NCBI GenBank assembly: GCA_050115555.1
Contig: JASFQI010000335.1
Span: 1-5,600 of the forward strand
Direction: 5' to 3'
DNA length: 5,600 nucleotides
DNA from: JASFQI01 sp050115555
Lineage (GTDB): Bacteria > Desulfobacterota > DSM-4660 > Desulfatiglandales > HGW-15
How positions within the stretch are numbered: position 1 is the stretch's first letter; every line of letters starts with the position of its first letter. The notes under the pieces are model-generated. The model ran no database searches. It saw nothing but the letters and a program-made list of their open reading frames with translations, and had not been told where the DNA came from. Shown here in pieces: positions 1-4,844 of the stretch. The position numbers and the translations under genes were made by a program.

Positions 1-72
1 TGCTGAAAAATCTGTTACTATATATGTGGACCGCAAGCGATTCTACGAACAACCGGATATGCAGAACAGACC

Positions 73-306
73 TTGATTACGCTTCTTCCCTATATTCTGC
101 TGGTCGCGGGGTTCGTGCTGCTCATCAAAGGGGCCGATCTCCTGGTGAGCGGGGCTTCTGCCCTGGGAAGGCGCGCGGGCGTCTCCGACCTCGTCATCGG
201 GGGCACCGAGGTGACGGCCGTCGAGGAACCTATGGACGATCTTCCCTGCCGCGGACGCGTCGATCTGGGACCCTACTCCGTCGTCATTCTATCCCAGGAT
301 GCTTGA
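73..306 (+). pseudogene. Truncated Na+/Ca2+ exchanger-type antiporter (N-terminal remnant with unrelated tail)
   Basis: The reading frame opens with TTG at 73 and gives 77 residues. Residues 1-45 look like the first helix and start of the first alpha-repeat of a YrbG/CaxA-type calcium/sodium antiporter: a hydrophobic helix, then KGADLLVSGASALGRRAGVS and DLVIG. In intact members this is followed by a T-x-V-A-F-G-T-S-x-P-E-L ion-binding motif and about 270 more residues. Here the similarity fades at GTEVTA (about nt 216), the GTS-PE motif is absent, and the frame stops at 304-306. The rest of the gene is not found in the other plus frames nearby, so this is a decayed or recombined remnant and not a simple frameshift. 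No strong ribosome-binding site precedes the TTG. Family assignment of the first 45 residues is fairly secure; a functional product is very unlikely. Confidence 0.6.
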
Positions 307-359
307 GGGGCCTCATGGTGACGACTTTCCGAACGTAAACAGGGAGTGAAAGCCGTTCG

Positions 360-440
360 CTATTTTGAGTTCACGATCACAAGAACAACCGCGGCCAGCA
401 GGAACAACCAGATGGCGATGGCATTCCGGGCGGCCCTTTT
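360..440 (-). pseudogene. Minus-strand scrap encoding a C-terminal transmembrane helix
   Basis: Read on the minus strand, the 26 codons before the TAG at 362-360 encode a basic stretch (KRAARN) followed by a clean transmembrane helix rich in A, I, L and V, ending in NSK. This positive-inside charge pattern looks like a real membrane protein tail. The frame stays open upstream to about 638, but that part has no recognisable content. A GGGAGG lies on the minus strand at 457-452, about 9 bases before the first lysine, yet the codon there (GTT, 443-441) is not a usable start. It may be the end of a lost gene or a small membrane protein whose start codon has mutated. I do not recognise a family. 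Confidence 0.25.
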
Positions 441-562
441 AACGTTTGCAGCCTCCCAACAGGTCAGGGGGCGAATGCCTTGGACCGGAAAGGTGCCCAA
501 CCCGGTCAGGTTGACGCAGACTACTTCGGTTTCGCTCGAGCAAGCGCCGCCATGGGCTTGAT

Positions 563-591
563 TTGAAATATCTAAAAATTTGTGGTATTTA
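563..591 (+). promoter_or_regulatory. Sigma70-type promoter for the conserved-TM-helix gene
   Basis: TTGAAA (563-568, 5/6 match to the -35 consensus) is followed after exactly 17 bases by TATTTA (586-591, 3/6 match to the -10 consensus). Both lie in an AT-rich island (about 562-622) within otherwise GC-rich DNA. Transcription would start near 598, leaving a leader of roughly 60 bases before the ATG at 660. A second candidate -10, TATAGA at 590-595, would give a 21-base spacer and is less likely. No operator repeats were seen. Confidence 0.5.
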
Positions 592-646
592 TAGAATTGC
601 CGCGAATAAATCCCTAACAAAACGCGACAACCCGTCATTCGCGAGA

Positions 647-652
647 AAGGAG
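647..652 (+). promoter_or_regulatory. Ribosome-binding site AAGGAG
   Basis: AAGGAG lies 7 bases before the ATG at 660. This favours that start over the second in-frame ATG at 669 (fourth codon). Confidence 0.75.
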
Positions 653-659
653 CTGTCTC

Positions 660-1334
660 ATGGAAATCATGACAGTCGTCACGGGCGCATGGAATGCGTT
701 TGCAACGCGAATCACTTCGTTTCTCCCGGAGTTGCTCGGTGCGGTCATTGTCTTTGTCGCAGGTTGGATCGGAGCCCGGCTGGTCAAGCTGGCTGTGCTC
801 AAGTTCCTTAAGCTGGTTCGCTTCGACAGCGCGACCGAGAAAGCAAAGGTCCAGGAGTTTCTTCAGAAAGGAGAAATCGGCAAGTCTCCTTCGGAGATCA
901 TCGGTGTGCTGGTGTACTGGTTCATCATGATCCTCGTGATCATCGCCTCACTGGACGCCCTGGGGCTTCCCATTGTATCCGATCTACTGAACCAGATTTT
1001 CCTGTATATCCCAAATGTTGTAGCTGCAATTATCGTTATTATCCTGGGGATGCTGGTGGGCAACCTGCTCGCGGCGGTGGTTCGGACCACCGCATCCAAC
1101 GCAGGGCTGAATGTTGCCGATGGGCTCGGGAAATTGGCCTTTTACGGAATCCTTTTCTTTGCCGGTTCCATTGCCCTGAACCAGCTCGGCGTGGGAGAGG
1201 AAATCGTCGCTGCCGCCTTCATTATCGCTTTCGGGGCTGCAGCCCTGACCCTCTCCCTGGCCTTTGGTCTTGGAGGCAGGGATCTCGCGGCGCACTACCT
1301 TCGGGAGTGGCTCAAAAAGGTCGACGACAAATAG
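660..1334 (+). CDS. Conserved-TM-helix membrane protein (MscS-related, no beta domain)
   Basis: This encodes a 224-residue inner-membrane protein with about five hydrophobic segments, near residues 22-41, 81-100, 115-140, 156-175 and 180-205. The repeats follow the 'conserved TM helix' pattern (Pfam TM_helix type): a segment opened by FLPELLGAVIVFVAGWIGAR and a second by YIPNVVAAIIVIILGMLVG, each with P at the start and small G/A residues spaced along the helix. The last helix ends in AFGLGGRDLA (202-210 region), the motif that ends the pore-lining helix in this group and its MscS channel relatives. The soluble beta domain of true MscS is missing, since the protein ends in a short charged tail (REWLKKVDDK). 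A role as a small ion channel or tension-sensitive membrane protein is inferred from the family and has not been shown. It starts after a good SD and has its own likely promoter. The LapA-domain gene follows 142 bases downstream and may share the transcript, as no terminator is seen between them. Confidence 0.85.
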   Translation: MEIMTVVTGAWNAFATRITSFLPELLGAVIVFVAGWIGARLVKLAVLKFLKLVRFDSATEKAKVQEFLQKGEIGKSPSEIIGVLVYWFIMILVIIASLDALGLPIVSDLLNQIFLYIPNVVAAIIVIILGMLVGNLLAAVVRTTASNAGLNVADGLGKLAFYGILFFAGSIALNQLGVGEEIVAAAFIIAFGAAALTLSLAFGLGGRDLAAHYLREWLKKVDDK

Positions 1335-1416
1335 CGAGGCGATTTCCACCCTAAAACTGTTCCGGGACCTTGACGCGCGGGGAATCCTGTTTACCGTCTT
1401 CCACGACGATGGATGA
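1333..1416 (+). pseudogene. Possible C-terminal coding remnant between the two membrane genes
   Basis: Frame 1 from 1333 reads about 27 residues, including LKLFRDLDARGILFTVFHDD, and then stops at 1414-1416. The mix of residues looks protein-like and recalls the region before the C-terminus of some metallo-beta-lactamase-fold hydrolases, where a V-x-x-x-x-HD stretch occurs. There is no start codon or ribosome-binding site. This is a visual impression only, and it could equally be non-coding spacer. Confidence 0.15.
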
Positions 1417-1476
1417 TTCGATGCGGGGAAAGACAGATCGCCGTGCGTCCGGCCGGGACAGGGAGGAAAGATCACT

Positions 1477-1767
1477 ATGTATTTTTCACTGATCGTGACC
1501 TTTCTGCTGCTTATGCTGCTGGTGGTAGCGAGCATTCAGAACACAACGGCCATTCAGATAAAATACCTGGCGTGGGAGCTCGAGATGTCGCTCACCGGGC
1601 TTATTTTCTATGCCTCCCTGCTGGGGGGGGCCATCGTGGCGGTGCTCACCTTGCCCAAGATGGTGCGTCAGGCCTTGAGGATTCGCTCCTTTCGAAAGGA
1701 GACCGGAGGGATGAAGAAGCAGCTCGCCCAAATGGAAAAGCAAACCGAATCCAGAGAACAGCGATAG
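1477..1767 (+). CDS. LapA-domain (DUF1049) inner-membrane protein
   Basis: This encodes a 96-residue protein that fits the LapA/DUF1049 family in length and layout. TM helix 1 is at about residues 2-19, then a short loop QNTTAIQIKYLAWELEMSLT carrying the family pattern (N, alternating hydrophobics, a W, then SLT). TM helix 2 is at about 40-60 with LLGGAIV, and the 61-96 tail is basic and heptad-like, probably a cytoplasmic coiled coil. In E. coli, LapA works with LapB at the inner membrane in regulating LPS assembly through LpxC turnover. No lapB (TPR/rubredoxin protein) is visible here, so that specific role is only a possibility. GGAGG at 1462-1466, 10 bases before the ATG, supports the start. 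A run of eight G (1623-1630) encodes part of L49-G50-G51-A52 in helix 2. Confidence 0.85.
   Translation: MYFSLIVTFLLLMLLVVASIQNTTAIQIKYLAWELEMSLTGLIFYASLLGGAIVAVLTLPKMVRQALRIRSFRKETGGMKKQLAQMEKQTESREQR
1623..1630 (+). repeat. Poly-G tract (G8) inside the LapA-domain gene
   Basis: Eight consecutive G bases span codons 49-52, inside the second membrane helix. One extra G would send translation into a frame open to 1790. One lost G would send it to a stop at 1676-1678. Either way the basic cytoplasmic tail would be replaced. Such runs can slip during replication or be miscounted in sequencing. Confidence 0.7.
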
Positions 1768-1786
1768 CCTGGCCGAGACGGAGGAC

Positions 1787-2046
1787 ATGAGCGGCAAAAA
1801 GGTCTGCGAGCACAGGGGCGCCTCCTGCGAGGAGAGGCTGCGGGAACTCAAGGTATTCGGCATGCACATCTAGGTGCACCTACACGGCGATGTGGCAACC
1901 GAGGATTACATCCTGCTCCTTGGGTATCCGAAGTCATCGAACCGGACCAAGCACGACGGCTGCCGGGAACCGAGCCGGTATGATATGTCGAGCGAATCCA
2001 GCGTGATTACGATATCCTGAAAAGAGAGGCCATCAACCCTTCATAG
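1787..2046 (+). pseudogene. Stop-interrupted, frame-shifted coding-like trace (unrecognised)
   Basis: An ATG at 1787 (GGAGG at 1780-1784, only 2 bases away, too close for a good SD) opens a 28-residue frame, MSGKKVCEHRGASCEERLRE onward, ending at a TAG (1871-1873). The same frame then stays open to a TGA at 2018-2020. From about 1921 a neighbouring frame also looks protein-like: WVSEVIEPDQARRLPGTEPV, a TGA at 1981-1983, then YVERIQRDYDILKREAINPS and a TAG at 2044-2046, directly before a terminator-like hairpin. Together these suggest an old small gene broken by at least one frameshift and by stops. I do not recognise a family, and the whole stretch may instead be non-coding spacer with chance open frames in GC-rich DNA. 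Confidence 0.25.
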
Positions 2047-2070
2047 GGCCTCCGGCACGGACGCCCTTTT
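2046..2070 (+). terminator. Rho-independent terminator-like hairpin
   Basis: The stem pairs 2046-2053 (GGGCCTCC) with 2059-2066 (GGACGCCC): seven GC-rich pairs with one C-C mismatch and a 5-base loop. TTTT follows at 2067-2070, then a C-rich run. The T tract is short, so efficiency is uncertain. Its place after the open frame ending at 2046 would close the transcript of the LapA-domain gene before tamA. Confidence 0.45.
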
Positions 2071-2278
2071 CCCCCTCCCCGCCGGTTGGCGCGACATCCT
2101 CTCGACATCTTGTTGAACGGCATACTGCGGGTGGTCAGCGGCAGGAGACGCGGCCTGCTGCGGAAAAAGGCCTCGCTCGCACATGTCCAGTCGTGCCCTT
2201 GGCGGTACGGAGTGGAGATTCCTTGGTCCTGACAGCAGTCCGCTTGAATGAACAGCGCTCAGTGGAAGGTCTTCACAG
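2071..2278 (+). other. Leader region upstream of tamA, no gene seen
   Basis: No recognisable gene, repeat or RNA is visible here. Two overlapping plus frames are open (one to a TGA at 2230-2232, the other to the TGA at 2281-2283), but neither has a start with an SD nor recognisable content. The promoter of tamA should lie here if the hairpin at 2046-2070 terminates; no convincing -35/-10 pair was found. GGAAGG at 2264-2269, 9 bases before the ATG at 2279, is the likely tamA ribosome-binding site. Confidence 0.5.
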
Positions 2279-4111
2279 ATGATAAACGACGTGAACAACA
2301 GAAGCGCAGAGCGGCGGTCGGGACCTTTCCGCATAGCAGCGGCAGCGCTTTGTGTTTTCGCGCTGTCTGCACTGTTCACCTCGATCGCCTCGGCTTCCGG
2401 GGTGGAATACTCACCCCGAATCCAGGGGGCCCCGGACGAACAAATCGAGCAGATGCTAAAGGACGTGGCGGACACCTTTTCTCTTCGGGAAAAGCCGCCC
2501 GCAAGCGTGGCCCTGCTTCGAAAACGTGCGATAGGGGATGTTTCACGCATGGTCGACGTGTTGCGGTCCGAAGGGTACTACGGGGCCGACGTGGTCCCGG
2601 TCCTCGAGGGCAGCGCCCGACCCGTGGAGGTCCAATTTCGGGTGAACGCGGGTCCTCGTTACACCCTCGCCTCCATGGATTTGCGGTTCCAGGGGGGCGA
2701 AAGCCCGTTCCAGGTGCCCGATTTGGAGACAGAGACCGGGGCAGGCGTGCTTCCGGAGCCGGGAGCCCCTGCGAGGGCCGATGCCGTGTTGGAAGCCAGA
2801 GACGACCTGCTCGGCCACCTGAAAAACCATGGGTACCCTTTCGCCGATGCTGCAAGGGCCAAGGCCTTCGTGAATCACGCCGAACGCACGGTACGTATCG
2901 AACTGGCCGTGGATCCGGGTCCCAGGGCCGTTTTCGGAGAGGTTCGCATCGCCGGTCTCGAGGACGTGGAGGAGCGGTTCGTGCTCACAAAGACAACTTG
3001 GGAAGAAGGGGCGCTTTTCAATGCCTCCCTTCTGGAGAAGACCCGGGAGCGCCTCATCGCCACGGGGCTTTTTGCCACCGTCGAGGTGAAGCCCGAGGAG
3101 TCCCTGGACAGGCAGGGGCGGGTTCCGATCCAGGTGACCCTCAAGGAGCGAAAGCACAGAACCGTGGGGTTCGGCCTTCGCTATCACACCGACGAAGGAC
3201 CCGGAATCCAAGGATCCTGGAAGCACCGGAACTTTTTCGGTGAGGGGGAGCGGCTCTCCCTGGACGCCACCCTTTCGCCCAACCTCCTCATGGCGGAAGG
3301 CGGGTTTCACAAGCCCGAGTTCCTGCACCCGGATCAGTCCCTGCTCGTGGAGGGAAGCGCGGGCGTGGAAAGCCCGGAAGCATACACCAGCCGGCATCTT
3401 CGGGCGGCCGTCGGGCTGGAGCGCCGGCTCTCGGACAGCCTGGTGGCCGGCGGAGGCATCGGTTTCAAGGCTTCCCGGGTGGACCAGCTCGGCGAGGAGG
3501 AAGGTTTCGGGCTGCTTTCCCTTCCTCTGCGCCTTGACTGGGACACGAGTAACGACCTCCTCGATCCGCAGCAAGGATGGCGTCTGGCGGTCCGTGTGAC
3601 GCCCTTTGTCGAGGTCCTGGACGAGCACGTGACCTTTACCCGGACCTCCGTGAGCCTGACTCACTACCTCGAGGTCCTGAAGGACCCCGGCCTGGTTCTG
3701 GCCACACGGTGGAAGTTTGGAAGCATCCTTGGGGCCGAGTGGGAAGACATTCCAGCGGACGAGCGCTTCTACGCCGGTGGAGGGGGGTCGGTTCGAGGTC
3801 TGCCCTTTCAGACCGCCGGTCCGCTGGACGGAACCGATCCAGTGGGAGGACGCTCTTTGGTGGAGGTGTCGGCGGAGCTTCGAATGCGCCTGACACGCTC
3901 CCTCGGGTTGGCGGCCTTTCTGGACGGGGGGCGGGCCTTCGAGAGCTCCATGCCCGATTTCGAGGAGTCCCTGCTCTGGGGGGCGGGCGTGGGGGTTCGC
4001 TACTTCACCTTTCTGGGGCCCCTTCGGCTGGACGTGGCCGTTCCTTTGGATCGCAGGGAAAAGGTGGACGACGCGTTCCAAGTGTATGTCAGCATCGGCC
4101 AGGCGTTTTAG
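2279..4111 (+). CDS. tamA: TamA-like outer-membrane assembly factor (three POTRA domains plus Omp85 barrel)
   Basis: This encodes a 610-residue Omp85-superfamily protein, close to the usual TamA length (about 580). Residues 1-39 form a Sec signal peptide: basic n-region with RR, hydrophobic 19-36, AxA cleavage site at 37-39. Three POTRA-type domains follow at about 42-128, 129-217 and 218-293. The second has the LKNHGYPFADA helix-strand signature, and the third has LEKTRERLIATGLFATVEV. From about 296 to the end is a barrel of alternating strands, with DLLDPQQGW (427-434), the loop-6 VRG motif at 505-507 (YAGGGGSVRGLPF), FLDGGRAF (547-554) and GAGVGVRYFTFLGPLRLDVA (568-587). The final residue is F610, the outer-membrane beta-signal. 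In proteobacteria TamA pairs with the inner-membrane-anchored TamB in outer-membrane protein or lipid transport. Three POTRAs argue for TamA over BamA, which has five. No tamB follows; the next genes are on the other strand. Confidence 0.88.
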   Translation: MINDVNNRSAERRSGPFRIAAAALCVFALSALFTSIASASGVEYSPRIQGAPDEQIEQMLKDVADTFSLREKPPASVALLRKRAIGDVSRMVDVLRSEGYYGADVVPVLEGSARPVEVQFRVNAGPRYTLASMDLRFQGGESPFQVPDLETETGAGVLPEPGAPARADAVLEARDDLLGHLKNHGYPFADAARAKAFVNHAERTVRIELAVDPGPRAVFGEVRIAGLEDVEERFVLTKTTWEEGALFNASLLEKTRERLIATGLFATVEVKPEESLDRQGRVPIQVTLKERKHRTVGFGLRYHTDEGPGIQGSWKHRNFFGEGERLSLDATLSPNLLMAEGGFHKPEFLHPDQSLLVEGSAGVESPEAYTSRHLRAAVGLERRLSDSLVAGGGIGFKASRVDQLGEEEGFGLLSLPLRLDWDTSNDLLDPQQGWRLAVRVTPFVEVLDEHVTFTRTSVSLTHYLEVLKDPGLVLATRWKFGSILGAEWEDIPADERFYAGGGGSVRGLPFQTAGPLDGTDPVGGRSLVEVSAELRMRLTRSLGLAAFLDGGRAFESSMPDFEESLLWGAGVGVRYFTFLGPLRLDVAVPLDRREKVDDAFQVYVSIGQAF

Positions 4112-4166
4112 CCAGCGCAGGCTTCCTGTGGGGTTCACGTCTGTGAGAAGGCCCGATGAAAAAAGC
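4112..4166. other. Convergent gap between tamA and the ligase operon
   Basis: This is a 55-base gap between two converging genes. A weak hairpin (TTCAC 4134-4138 region with GTGAG just after it) lies in the middle. Six A at 4159-4164 read as a T-run on the minus strand two bases after the ligase stop. There is no strong GC stem directly before that T-run, so a terminator for the minus-strand operon is possible but not clear. Confidence 0.3.
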
Positions 4167-4844
4167 TCAGGGGGCGAGAAGGATGCGCGCGTCCGCCACC
4201 CGGCAGCCTCGGGACGAGCACATGAGGGGGTTCAGGTCGACGGACTCGATGCGCTCCCCCAGATCCATCACAAGGCGGGAGAAGGCGATGAGGGTCTCGC
4301 TCAAGGCGGCCATGTCCACGGGATCGGCCCCGCGGTAGCCCTCCAGGAGGCGGCGGGCCGTGAGCCCACTCACCATGGATTCGACGTCGTGCTGGGTAAG
4401 AGGCGCCATGCGGATGACCGTGTCCTGGTAGATCTCCACAGCGGTTCCGCCGATCCCCAGCAGGATGACGGGACCGAACTGCTCGTCCACCTTGGCCCCG
4501 GCGATCAGCTCGACACCCTGCACGGTCTCCTCCACCAGGATCCCTTCATAACCCTCCAGGGCGGCCAGGCGCTCCATGGCGCGTCCAAGGGCCTCGGCGT
4601 CCCCCACACCCGTCACCACGCCGCCTACGTCCGACTTGTGAAGGACCTTTGGCGAGACGATCTTGGCCACCACAGGAAATCCGACCTCCTCGCCGAACCG
4701 AACGGCCTCCTCGGCGTCGCAGGTCTGAAGAAATCGGGGGACGTCCAGACCGGCCTCGGCTAGCATTCTCTTGGCGTCGGGCTCCAGGACCCAGCCCCGG
4801 TCCCGGGATGATTCCAGGATCTTCCTCATGTTGTCGTTCAGCAC
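4167..4844 (-). CDS. ADP-forming acyl-CoA ligase, beta subunit (ATP-grasp)
   Basis: This encodes a 225-residue ATP-grasp protein of the NDP-forming acetyl/acyl-CoA synthetase family, close to archaeal ACD beta subunits (about 230). With the alpha subunit it catalyses acyl-CoA + ADP + Pi to acid + CoA + ATP in the cytoplasm, through phosphohistidine. Visible landmarks are GFPVVAKIVSPKVLHKSDVG (55-74), with H69 matching the beta-subunit histidine used in phosphoryl transfer in this family; the GILVEE nucleotide-binding stretch (101-106); FGPVILLGIGGTAVE (123-137); RMAPLT (145-150); and VDLNPL (202-207), whose D and N bind metal. GTG is chosen as start because AAGGAG lies 6 bases upstream; the first ATG (4829-4827) would be 21 bases away. 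It overlaps the alpha gene by 7 bases (GTGCTGA), which implies translational coupling. The acyl substrate cannot be told from sequence. Confidence 0.9.
   Translation of the reverse strand: MLNDNMRKILESSRDRGWVLEPDAKRMLAEAGLDVPRFLQTCDAEEAVRFGEEVGFPVVAKIVSPKVLHKSDVGGVVTGVGDAEALGRAMERLAALEGYEGILVEETVQGVELIAGAKVDEQFGPVILLGIGGTAVEIYQDTVIRMAPLTQHDVESMVSGLTARRLLEGYRGADPVDMAALSETLIAFSRLVMDLGERIESVDLNPLMCSSRGCRVADARILLAP

Noticed and set aside
304..315. Near-palindrome TGAGGGGCCTCA after the exchanger remnant
   Set aside because: The arms are 5 bases with only a 2-base loop and no T-run follows, so it cannot form a normal terminator hairpin.
346..561. 71-codon plus frame starting with GTG
   Set aside because: Only a marginal SD abuts the start, there is no recognisable content, and the opposite strand looks more protein-like at 360-440.
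1409..1492. 27-codon frame with ATG at 1409 overlapping the LapA-domain start
   Set aside because: There is no SD, the composition is R/D-rich and unconvincing, and it runs into a gene with a good SD of its own.
2248..3243. 331-codon plus-strand frame overlapping tamA
   Set aside because: It is an out-of-phase shadow of tamA with strongly R/G/P-biased composition and no family features.
2543..4138. 531-codon open frame on the minus strand opposite tamA
   Set aside because: It lies antisense to a clear Omp85 gene, has no recognisable domain, and is rich in R, P, G and H as expected from the complement of GC-rich codons. It is a shadow frame.
4086..4763. Plus-strand frame opposite the beta subunit
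   Set aside because: It is rich in H, G, D and Q with no domains, and mirrors the ATP-grasp gene on the other strand.
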